From: Oasisia sp. SBJ-2009
Taxonomy: Eukaryota > Annelida > Polychaeta > Sabellida > Siboglinidae
Length of the DNA stretch: 64,000 nt
NCBI GenBank assembly: GCA_964017155.1
Contig: OZ024867.1
Coordinates: 14,969,500-15,033,499 of the forward strand
Reading direction: 5' to 3'
How positions within the stretch are numbered: position 1 is the first letter of the stretch; each line of letters begins with the position of its first letter. The position numbers were made by a program, and so were the translations under genes. The notes under the pieces were generated by a model, which saw nothing but the letters and a program-made list of their open reading frames with translations, did no database searches and was not told where the DNA came from. Shown here one piece after another: positions 38,657 through 49,608 of the stretch.

Positions 38657-39818
38657 ACTTGGTGTGTAAGACATGGTGTGTAAGACTTGGTGTGTAAGAT
38701 ATGGTGTGTAATACTTGATGTGTAAGACCTGGTGTGTAAGACTTGGTGTGTAAGACATGGTGTGTAATACTTGATGTGTAAGACTTGATGTGTACGACAT
38801 GGTGTGTAAGCCCTGGTGTGTAAGACATGGTGTGTAAGACCTGGTGTGTAAGACATGGTGTGTAAGACTTGGTGTGAAAGACTTGATGTGTAAGACTTGA
38901 TGTGTACGACTTGGTGTGTAAGACTTGGTGTGTAAGACATGGTGTGTAAGACTTGGTGTGTAATACTTGATATGTAAGATTTGATGTGTAAGACATGGTG
39001 TGTAAGACATGGTGTGTAAGACTTGGTGTGTAAGACATGGTGTGTAAGACTTGGTGTGTAAGACTTGGTGTGAAAGACTTGATGTGTAAGACATGGTGTG
39101 TAAGACTTGATGTGTAAGACTTGATGTGTAAGACTTGATGTGTATGACTTGGTGTGTAAGACTTGGTGTGTAAGACATGGTGTGTTATACTTGATGTGTA
39201 AGATTTGATGTGTAAGACATGGTGTGTAAGACATGGTGTGTAAGACTTGGTGTGTAAGACATGGTGTGTAAGACTTGGTGTGTAAGACATTGTGTGTAAG
39301 ACTTGGTGTGTAAGACATGGTGTGTAAGACTTGGTGTGTAAGACTCGGTGTGTAAGACATGGTGTTTAAGACATGGTGTGTAAGACATGGTGTGTAAGAC
39401 CTGGTGTGTAAGACATGGTGTGTAAGGCCTGGTGTGTAAGACTTGGTGTGTAAGACTTGATGTGTAAGACTTGATGTGTAAGACTTGGTGTGTAAGACCA
39501 GGTGTGTAAGACTTGGTGTGTAAGACTTGTTGTGTACGACATGGTGTGTAAGACCTGGTGTGTAAGACATGGTGTGTAAGACCTGGTGTGTAAGACATGG
39601 TGTGTAAGATTTGATGTGTAAGACTTGATGAGTAAGACTTGATGTGTAAGACTTGGTGTGTAAGACTTGGTGTGTAAGACATGGTGTGTAAGACTTGGTG
39701 TGTAAGACATGGTGTGCAAGACATGGTGTGTAAGACTTGGTGTGTAAGACATGGTGTGTAAGACTTGGTGTGTAAGACATGGTGTGTAATACTTGATATG
39801 TAAGATTTGATGTGTAAG
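38011..39818 (+). repeat. Copy 2 of the long-distance direct repeat, cut by the inversion
   Basis: This is the partner of 1-1836 with the same order of rare units. It has a 28-bp deletion near 38280 and a TAAGAATT unit at 38093 where copy 1 has ACTTGG. It ends at base 39818, the last base before the repeat changes direction. The separation of 38 kb from its partner suggests that the array once duplicated on a scale close to that of the window, or that the two were separated by later internal expansion. Confidence 0.87.
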
Positions 39819-39827
39819 TCTTACACA
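39811..39827. other. Left inversion junction (head-to-head)
   Basis: TGTGTAAG (39811-39818), one T (39819) and CTTACACA (39820-39827) form an 8-bp perfect palindrome around one base. The repeat switches orientation here. The left flank, 38011-39818, is a diverged copy of 1-1836, and there the array continues in the same orientation with an ACATGG unit. Reading domain B in reverse from its far end restores both the expected unit order and the unit register, which makes this a breakpoint and not a random variant. Whether base 39819 belongs to the block or the flank cannot be decided, because T and A at the two block ends are mutually complementary. Confidence 0.93.
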
Positions 39828-40578
39828 CCATGTCTTACACACCAAGTCTTACACACCATGTCTTACACACCAGGTCTTACACACCATGTCTTACACACCA
39901 GGTCTTACACACCATGTCTTACACACCAAGTTTTACACACCAAGTCTTACACACCATGTCCTACACACCATGTCCTACACACCATGTCTTACACACCAAG
40001 TCTTACACACCATGTGTTATACACCAAGTCTTACACACCATGTCTTACACACCATGTCTTACACACCAAGTCTTACACACCATGTCTTACACACCAAGTC
40101 TTACACACCATGTCTTACACACCAAGTCTTACACACCATGTCTTTCACACCTAGTCTTACACATCAAATCTTACACATCAAGTATAACACACCATGTCTT
40201 ACACACCAAGTCTTACACACCAAGTCTTACTCACCAAGTCTTACACATCAAGTCTTACACATCAAGTCTTACACATCAAGTATTACACACCGTGTCTTAC
40301 ACACCAAGTCTTACACACCAATTCTTACACATCAAGTCTTACACACCAAGTCTTTCACACCAAGTCTTACACACCATGTCTTACACACCAAATCTTACAC
40401 ACCGAGTCTTACACACCAAGTCTTACACACCATGTCGTACACACCATGTCTTACACACCAGGTCTTACACACCATGTCTTACACACCAAGTTTTACACAC
40501 TAAGTCTTACACACCATGTCGTATACACCATGTCCAACACACCATGTCTTACACACCAAGTCTTACACACCATGTGTT
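39820..40578 (-). repeat. Right arm of inverted repeat with 37840-38656
   Basis: This is the reverse complement of the segment just left of the inversion, including the rare AATTCTTA unit (40320), the CTAAGTC unit (near 40500) and the TATAC-CATGTCCAAC pair (near 40510). It retains the two units deleted from 38280 and lacks six others. It is therefore an older paralogue and not a fresh fold-back copy. Confidence 0.75.
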
Positions 40579-41614
40579 ACACACCAAGTCTTACACACCA
40601 TGTCTTACACACCATGTCTTACACACCAAGTCTTACGCACCATGTCTTACACACCAAGTCTTACATATCAAGTATTACACACCATATCTTACACACCAAG
40701 TCTTACACACCATGTCTTACACATCAAGTCTTACACATCAAGTCTTACACATCAAGTCTTACACATCAAGTCTTACACATCAAGTCTTACACATCAAGTA
40801 TTACACACCATGTCTTACACACCAAGTCTTTCACACCAAGTCTTACACACCATGTCTTACACACCAAGTCTTACACACCGAGTCTTACACACCAAGTCTT
40901 ACACACCATATCGTACACACCATGTCTTACACACCAGGTCTTACACACCATGTCTTACACACCAAGTCTTACATATCAAGTATTACACACCATATCTTAC
41001 ACACCAAGTCTTACACACCATGTCTTACACACCAGGTCTTACACACCATGTCTTACACACCAAGTTTTACACATCAAGTCTTTCACACCAAGTCTTACAC
41101 ATCAAGTCTTACACACCAAGTCTTACACATCAAGTCTTACACATCAAGACTTACACATCAAGTCTTTCACACCAAGTCTTACACACCAAGTCTTACACAC
41201 CATGTCTTACACACCAAGTTTTACACACCAAGTCGTACACATCAAGTCTTACACATCAAGTCTGTCACACCAAGTCTTACACACCATGTCTTACACACCA
41301 GGTCTTACACACCATGTCTTACTCACCAGGGCTTACACACCATGTCGTACACATCAAGTCTTACACATCAAGTATTACACACCATGTCTTACACACCAAG
41401 TCTTACACACCATGTCTTACACACCAAGTCTTACACACCATGTCTTTCACACCCTGTCTTACACATCAAATCTTACACATCAAGTACAACACACCATGTC
41501 TTACACACCAAGTCTTACACACCAAGTCTTACTCACCAAGTCTTACACATCAAGTCTTACACATCAAGTCTTACACATCAAGTGTTTCACACCAAGTCTT
41601 ACACATCAAGTCTT
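40545..41614 (-). repeat. Left arm of inverted repeat with 45160-46229
   Basis: Landmarks mirror about position 43387: TACG of GCGTAAG 40634 with 46137, GTGTTA 40574 with TAACAC 46195, and the AGCCCTGGTGAG type near 41325 with 45441. The arms are about 1.07 kb with a spacer of about 3.5 kb. The match ends near 45157, close to the right inversion junction. A structure this long could form a cruciform or hairpin in single-stranded DNA and is a likely substrate for recombination. Confidence 0.75.
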
Positions 41615-44600
41615 ACACATCAAGTATTACACACCACGTCTTACACACCAAGTCTTACACACCAAGTCTTACACATCAAGTCTTACACACCAAGTCTTTC
41701 ACACCAAGTATTACACACCATATCTTACACACCAAGTCTTACACACCATGTCTTACACACCAAGTCTTACACACCATGTCTTACACACCAAGTCTTACAC
41801 ACCATGTCTTACACACCAGGTCTTACACACCATGTCTTACACACCAGGTCTTACACACCATGTCTTACACACCAAGTTTTACACACCAAGTCTTACACAC
41901 CATGTCCTACACACCATGTCCTACACACCATGTCTTACACACCAAGTCTTACACACCATGTGTTACACACCAAGTCTTACACACCATGTCTTACACACCA
42001 TGTCTTACACACCAAGTCTTACACACCATGTCTTACACACCAAGTCTTACACACCATGTCTTACACACCAAGTCTTACACACCATGTCTTTCACACCCTG
42101 TCTTACACATCAAATCTTACACATCAAGTATAACACACCATGTCTTACACACCAAGTCTTACACACCAAGTCTTACTCACCAAGTCTTACACATCAAGTC
42201 TTACACATCAAGTCTTACACATCAAGTGTTTCACACCAAGTCTTACACATCAAGTCTTACACACCAAGTCTTACACATCAAGTCTTACACATCAAGTCTT
42301 ACACATCAAGTATTACACACCATGTCTTACACACCAAGTCTTACACACCAAGTCTTACACATCAAGTCTTACACACCAAGTCTTTCACACCAAGTCTTAC
42401 ACACCATGTCTTACACACCAAGTCTTACACACCGAGTCTTACACACCAAGTCTTACACACCATGTCGTACACACCATGTCTTACACACCAGGTCTTACAC
42501 ACCATGTATTACACACCAAGTTTTACACACCAAGTCTTACACACCATGTCGTATATACCATGTCCAACAAACCATGTCTTACACACCATGTCTTACACAC
42601 CAAGTCTTACACACCATGTCTTACACACCAAGTCTTACATATCAAGTATTACACACCATATCTTACACACCAAGTCTTACACACCATGTCTTACACACCA
42701 AGTCTTACACACCATGTCTTACACACCAAGTCTTACACACCATGTCTTACACACCAAGTCTTACATATCAAGTATTACACACCATATCTTACACACCAAG
42801 TCTTACACACCATGTCTTACACACCAAGTCTTACACACCATGTCTTACACACCAAGTCTTACACACCATGTCTTACACACCAGGTCTTACACACCATGTC
42901 TTACACACCAGGTCTTACACACCATGTCTTACACACCAAGTTTTACACACCAAGTCTTAGACACTATGTCCTACACACCATGTCCTACACACCATGTCTT
43001 ACACACCAAGTCTTACACACCATGTGTTACACACCAAGTCTTACACACCATGTCTTACACACCATGTCTTACACACCAAGTCTTACACACCATGTCTTAC
43101 ACACCAAGTCTTACACACCATGTCTTACACACCAAGTCTTACACACCATGTCTTTCACACCCTGTCTTACACATCAAATCTTACACATCAAGTACAACAC
43201 ACCATGTCTTACACACCAAGTCTTACACACCAAGTCTTACTCACCAAGTCTTACACATCAAGTCTTACACATCAAGTCTTACACATCAAGTGTTTCACAC
43301 CAAGTCTTACACATCAAGTCTTACACATCAAGTATTACACACCACGTCTTACACACCAAGTCTTACACACCAAGTCTTACACATCAAGTCTTACACACCA
43401 AGTCTTTCACACCAAGTATTACACACCATATCTTACACACCAAGTCTTACACACCATGTCTTACACACCAAGTCTTACACACCATGTCTTACACACCAAG
43501 TCTTACACACCATGTCTTACACACCAGGTCTTACACACCATGTCTTACACACCAGGTCTTACACACCATGTCTTACACACCAAGTTTTACACACCAAGTC
43601 TTACACACCATGTCCTACACACCATGTCCTACACACCATGTCTTACACACCAAGTCTTACACACCATGTGTTACACACCAAGTCTTACACACCATGTCTT
43701 ACACACCATGTCTTACACACCAAGTCTTACACACCATGTCTTACACACCAAGTCTTACACACCATGTCTTACACACCAAGTCTTACACACCATGTCTTTC
43801 ACACCCTGTCTTACACATCAAATCTTACACATCAAGTATAACACACCATGTCTTACACACCAAGTCTTACACACCAAGTCTTACTCACCAAGTCTTACAC
43901 ATCAAGTCTTACACATCAAGTCTTACACATCAAGTGTTTCACACCAAGTCTTACACATCAAGTCTTACACACCAAGTCTTACACATCAAGTCTTACACAT
44001 CAAGTCTTACACATCAAGTATTACACACCATGTCTTACACACCAAGTCTTACACACCAAGTCTTACACATCAAGTCTTACACACCAAGTCTTTCACACCA
44101 AGTCTTACACACCATGTCTTACACACCAAGTCTTACACACCGAGTCTTACACACCAAGTCTTACACACCATGTCGTACACACCATGTCTTACACACCAGG
44201 TCTTACACACCATGTATTACACACCAAGTTTTACACACCAAGTCTTACACACCATGTCGTATATACCATGTCCAACAAACCATGTCTTACACACCATGTC
44301 TTACACACCAAGTCTTACACACCATGTCTTACACACCAAGTCTTACATATCAAGTATTACACACCATATCTTACACACCAAGTCTTACACACCATGTCTT
44401 ACACACCAAGTCTTACACACCATGTCTTACACACCAAGTCTTACACACCATGTCTTACACACCAGGTCTTACACACCATGTCTTACACACCAGGTCTTAC
44501 ACACCATGTCTTACACACCAAGTTTTACACACCAAGTCTTACACACCATGTCCTACACACCATGTCCTACACACCATGTCTTACACACCAAGTCTTACAC

Positions 44601-45117
44601 ACCATGTGTTACACACCAAGTCTTACACACCATGTCTTACACACCATGTCTTACACACCAAGTCTTACACACCATGTCTTACACACCAAGTCTTACACAC
44701 CATGTCTTACACACCAAGTCTTACACACCATGTCTTTCACACCCTGTCTTACACATCAAATCTTACACATCAAGTATAACACACCATGTCTTACACACCA
44801 AGTCTTACACACCAAGTCTTACTCACCAAATCTTACACATCAAGTCTTACACATCAAGTCTTACACATCAAGTGTTTCACACCAAGTCTTACACATCAAG
44901 TCTTACACACCAAGTCTTACACATCAAGTCTTACACATCAAGTCTTACACATCAAGTATTACACACCATGTCTTACACACCAAGTCTTACACACCAACTC
45001 TTACACATCAAGTCTTACACACCAAGTCTTTCACACCAAGTCTTACACACCATGTCTTACACACCAAGTCTTACACACCATGTCTTACACACCAAGTCTT
45101 ACACACCATGTCTTACA

Positions 45118-45170
45118 CACCAAGTCTTACACACCAAGACTGTGTAAGACTTGGTGTGTAAGACTTGATG
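45118..45170. other. Right inversion junction (tail-to-tail)
   Basis: ACACCAAG at 45131-45138 and CTTGGTGT at 45150-45157 form the inner stem of an inverted repeat around 11 bases. With one mismatch the arms extend outward for about 21 bases. Orientation returns to the domain A direction at 45140. If domain B is flipped back, its last unit start falls at 45135 and the next domain C unit start is at 45145. That is 10 bp apart instead of 14, so four bases (a TTGG) are missing at this junction. This offset explains why domain C lies in a different register from domain A. Confidence 0.9.
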
Positions 45171-47724
45171 TGTAAGACTTGGTGTGAAACACTTGATGTG
45201 TAAGACTTGATGTGTAAGACTTGATGTGTAAGACTTGGTGAGTAAGACTTGGTGTGTAAGACTTGGTGTGTAAGACATGGTGTGTTGTACTTGATGTGTA
45301 AGATTTGATGTGTAAGACAGGGTGTGAAAGACATGGTGTGTAAGACTTGGTGTGTAAGACATGGTGTGTAAGACTTGGTGTGTAAGACATGGTGTGTAAT
45401 ACTTGATGTGTAAGACTTGATGTGTACGACATGGTGTGTAAGCCCTGGTGAGTAAGACATGGTGTGTAAGACCTGGTGTGTAAGACATGGTGTGTAAGAC
45501 TTGGTGTGACAGACTTGATGTGTAAGACTTGATGTGTACGACTTGGTGTGTAAAACTTGGTGTGTAAGACATGGTGTGTAAGACTTGGTGTGTAAGACTT
45601 GGTGTGAAAGACTTGATGTGTAAGTCTTGATGTGTAAGACTTGATGTGTAAGACTTGGTGTGTAAGACTTGATGTGTAAGACTTGGTGTGAAAGACTTGA
45701 TGTGTAAAACTTGGTGTGTAAGACATGGTGTGTAAGACCTGGTGTGTAAGACATGGTGTGTAAGACTTGGTGTGTAAGATATGGTGTGTAATACTTGATA
45801 TGTAAGACTTGGTGTGTAAGACATGGTGTGTAAGACCTGGTGTGTAAGACATGGTGTGTACGATATGGTGTGTAAGACTTGGTGTGTAAGACTCGGTGTG
45901 TAAGACTTGGTGTGTAAGACATGGTGTGTAAGACTTGGTGTGAAAGACTTGGTGTGTAAGACATGGTGTGTAATACTTGATGTGTAAGACTTGATGTGTA
46001 AGACTTGATGTGTAAGACTTGATGTGTAAGACTTGATGTGTAAGACTTGATGTGTAAGACATGGTGTGTAAGACTTGGTGTGTAAGATATGGTGTGTAAT
46101 ACTTGATATGTAAGACTTGGTGTGTAAGACATGGTGCGTAAGACTTGGTGTGTAAGACATGGTGTGTAAGACATGGTGTGTAAGACTTGGTGTGTAACAC
46201 ATGGTGTGTAAGACTTGGTGTGTAAGACATGGTGTGTAGGACATGGTGTGTAGGACATGGTGTGTAAGACTTGGTGTGTAAAACTTGTTGTGTAAGACAT
46301 GGTGTGTATGACCTGGTGTGCAAGACATGGTGTGTAAGACCTGGTGTGTAAGACATGGTGTGTAAGACTTGGTGTGTAAGACATGGTGTGTAAGACTTGG
46401 TGTGTAAGACATGGTGTGTAAGACTTGGTGTGTAAGATATGGTGTGTAATACTTGATATGTAAGACTTGGTGTGTAAGACATGGTGTGTAAGACTTGGTG
46501 TGTAAGACATGGTGTGTAAGACATGGTGTATAAGACCTGGTGTTTAACACATGGTGTGTAAGACTTGGTGTGTAAGACATGGTGTGTTGGACATGGTGTA
46601 TACGACATGGTGTGTAAGACTTGGTGTGTAAAACTTGGTGTGTAAGACATGGTGTGTAAGACCTGGTGTGTAAGACATGGTGTGTACGACATGGTGTGTA
46701 AGACTTGGTGTGTAAGACTCGGTGTGTAAGATTTGGTGTGTAAGACATGGTGTGTAAGACTTGGTGTGAAAGACTTGGTGTGTAAGACTTGATGTGTAAG
46801 ACTTGGTGTGTAAGACTTGGTGTGTAAGACACGGTGTGTAATACTTGATGTGTAAGACTTGATGTGTAAGACTTGATGTGTAAGACTTGGTGTGTAAGAC
46901 TTGATGTGTAAGACTTGGTGTGAAACACTTGATGTGTAAGACTTGATGTGTAAGACTTGATGTGTAAGACTTGGTGAGTAAGACTTGGTGTGTAAGACTT
47001 GGTGTGTAAGACATGGTGTGTTATACTTGATGTGTAAGATTTGATGTGTAAGACAGGGTGTGAAAGACATGGTGTGTAAGACTTGGTGTGTAAGACATGG
47101 TGTGTAAGACTTGGTGTGTAAGACATGGTGTGTAATACTTGGTGTGTAAGACTTGATGTGTAAGACTTGGTGTTTAAGACTTGGTGTGTAAGACATGGTG
47201 TGTAATACTTGATGTGTAAGACTTGATGTGTAAGACTTGATGTGTAAGACTTGGTGTGTAAGACTTGATGTGTAAGACTTGGTGTGAAACACTTGATGTG
47301 TAAGACTTGATGTGTAAGACTTGATGTGTAAGACTTGGTGAGTAAGACTTGGTGTGTAAGACTTGGTGTGTAAGACATGGTGTGTTATACTTGATGTGTA
47401 AGATTTGATGTGTAAGACAGGGTGTGAAAGACATGGTGTGTAAGACTTGGTGTGTAAGACATGGTGTGTAAGACTTGGTGTGTAACACATGGTGTGTAAG
47501 ACTTGGTGTGTAAGACATGGTGTGTAGGACATGGTGTGTAGGACATGGTGTGTAAGACTTGGTGTGTAAAACTTGGTGTGTAAGACATGGTGTGTAAGAC
47601 CTGGTGTGTAAGACATGGTGTGTAAGACCTGGTGTGTAAGACATGGTGTATAAGACTTGGTGTGTAAGACATGGTGTGTAAGACTTGGTGTGTAAGACAT
47701 GGTGTGTAAGACTTGGTGTGTAAG
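45157..47724 (+). repeat. First copy of a 4,452-bp-spaced duplication
   Basis: This segment of 2,568 bp recurs at 49609-52176 with a constant shift of 4,452 bp (318 units). The only difference I see is an ACTTGTTG unit near 46285 where the partner has ACTTGG (near 50737). It contains the AGCCCTGGTGAG, GTGACAGAC, GCGTAAG and GTGCAAGAC markers in the same order. Its left edge nearly coincides with the inversion junction. Confidence 0.87.
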
Positions 47725-49608
47725 ACATGGTGTGTTATACTTGATGTGTAAGATTTGATGTGTAAGACAGGGTGTGAAAGACATGGTGTGTAAGACTTGA
47801 TGTGTAAGATTTGATGTGTAAGACATGGTGTGTAAGACTTGGTGTGTAAGACATGGTGTGTAAGACTTGGTGTGTAAGACATGGTGTGTAAGACTTGGTG
47901 TGTAAGACATGGTGTGTAAGACTTGGTGTGAAAGACTTGGTGTGTAAGACTTGATGTGTAAGAGTTGGTGTGTAAGACTTGGTGTGTAAGACATGGTGTG
48001 TAATACTTGATGTGTAAGACTTGATGTGTAAGACTTGATGTGTAAGACTTGGTGTGTAAGACTTGATGTGTAAGACTTGGTGTGAAACACTTGATGTGTA
48101 AGACTTGATGTGTAAGACTTGATGTGTAAGATTTGGTGAGTAAGACTTGGTGTGTAAGACTTGGTGTGTAAGACATGGTGTGTTATACTTGATGTGTAAG
48201 ATTTGATGTGTAAGACAGGGTGTGAAAGACATGGTGTGTAAGACTTGGTGTGTAAGACATGGTGTGTAAGACTTGGTGTGTAAGACATGGTGTGTAAGAC
48301 TTGGTGTGTAAGACATGGTGTGTAGGACATGGTGTGTAGGACATGGTGTGTAAGACTTGGTGTGTAAAACTTGGTGTGTAAGACATGGTGTGTAAGACCT
48401 GGTGTGTAAGACATGGTGTGTAAGACCTGGTGTGTAAGACATGGTGTGTAAGACTTGGTGTGTAAGACATGGTGTGTAAGACTTGGTGTGTAAGACATGG
48501 TGTGTAAGACTTGGTGTGTAAGATATGGTGTGTAATACTTGATATGTAAGACTTGGTGTGTAAGACATGGTGTGTAAGACTTGGTGTGTAAGACATGGTG
48601 TGTAAGACATGGTTTGTTGGACATGGTATATACGACATGGTGTGTAAGACTTGGTGTGTAAAACTTGGTGTGTAATACATGGTGTGTAAGACCTGGTGTG
48701 TAAGACATGGTGTGTACGACATGGTGTGTAAGACTTGGTGTGTAAGACTCGGTGTGTAAGACTTGGTGTGTAAGACATGGTGTGTAAGACTTGGTGTGAA
48801 AGACTTGGTGTGTAAGACTTGATGTGTAAGACTTGGTGTGTAAGACTTGGTGTGTAAGACATGGTGTGTAATACTTGATGTGTAAGACTTGATGTGTAAG
48901 ACTTGATGTGTAAGACTTGGTGTGTAAGACTTGATGTGTAAGACTTGGTGTGAAACACTTGATGTGTAAGACTTGATGTGTAAGACTTGATGTGTAAGAC
49001 TTGGTGAGTAAGACTTGGTGTGTAAGACTTGGTGTGTAAGACATGGTGTGTTATACTTGATGTGTAAGATTTGATGTGTAAGACAGGGTGTGAAAGACAT
49101 GGTGTGTAAGACTTGGTGTGTAAGACATGGTGTGTAAGACTTGGTGTGTAAGACTTGGTGTGTAAGACATGGTGTGTAAGACTTGGTGTGTAAGACATTG
49201 TGTGTAAGACTTGGTGTGTAACACATGGTGTGTAAGACTTGGTGTGTAAGACATGGTGTGTAGGACATGGTGTGTAGGACATGGTGTGTAAGACTTGGTG
49301 TGTAAAACTTGGTGTGTAAGACATGGTGTGTAAGACCTGGTGTGTAAGACATGGTGTGTAAGACCTGGTGTGTAAGACATGGTGTGTAAGACTTGGTGTG
49401 TAAGACATGGTGTGTAAGACTTGGTGTGTAAGACATGGTGTGTAAGACTTGGTGTGTAAGATATGGTGTGTAATACTTGGTGTGAAAGACTTGGTGTGTA
49501 AGACTTGATGTGTAAGACTTGGTGTGTAAGACTTGGTGTGTAAGACATGGTGTGTAATACTTGATGTGTAAAACTTGATGTGTAAGACTTGATGTGTAAG
49601 ACTTGGTG

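Larger units (their letters stand above)
1..39818 (+). repeat. Domain A: 14-bp tandem minisatellite, G-rich strand on +
   Basis: About 2,844 head-to-tail copies of TAAGACTTGGTGTG fill this domain with no other sequence. Units start at 13 modulo 14 at the start (13), middle (19991, 30001, 34985) and end (39801), so no out-of-register insertion or deletion survives. The commonest variants change base 7 (ACTTGG, ACATGG, ACCTGG) and base 10 (TTGG, TTGA). Rarer ones include TAATAC, TTATAC, TTGTAC, TAGGAC, TACGAC, TAACAC, TAAAAC, AAAGAC, ACTCGG, ACAGGG and GGTGAG. The + strand consensus is G5 to C1, a strong strand asymmetry. CpG occurs only in rare variants such as ACTCGG and TACGAC. No unique DNA, gene, promoter or mobile element is visible. 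The call as a tandem repeat is certain; its eukaryotic origin is inferred from length and organisation. Confidence 0.98.
39819..45139 (-). repeat. Domain B: inverted block of the same 14-bp repeat
   Basis: Here the + strand reads the reverse complement of the unit (CACACCAAGTCTTA), about 380 units in 5,321 bp. The register is constant inside the block: CTTA starts at 39820 and at 45126, both 4 modulo 14. The same diagnostic variants occur in reverse complement, for example the TTGGAC/TATAC pair near 40510-40530, GCGTAAG near 40634, AGCCCTGG near 41325 and the GTTTGTTGGAC type near 42560. It is therefore not a different satellite. Its two ends match sequences that flank an intact breakpoint elsewhere in the window, which supports inversion of a pre-existing block over insertion of foreign repeat. 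The C-rich strand is + here, so long open frames move to the + strand; they are not genes. Confidence 0.97.

Noticed and set aside
39819..45139. Mobile element inserted in the array
   Set aside because: The block contains only the same 14-bp unit, has no terminal features of a transposon, no target-site duplication that can be told apart from the repeat, and no coding sequence.
39830..45175. Genes on the plus strand in the centre of the window
   Set aside because: The frames switch strand only because the repeat is inverted there; the peptide is the same 14-residue period.
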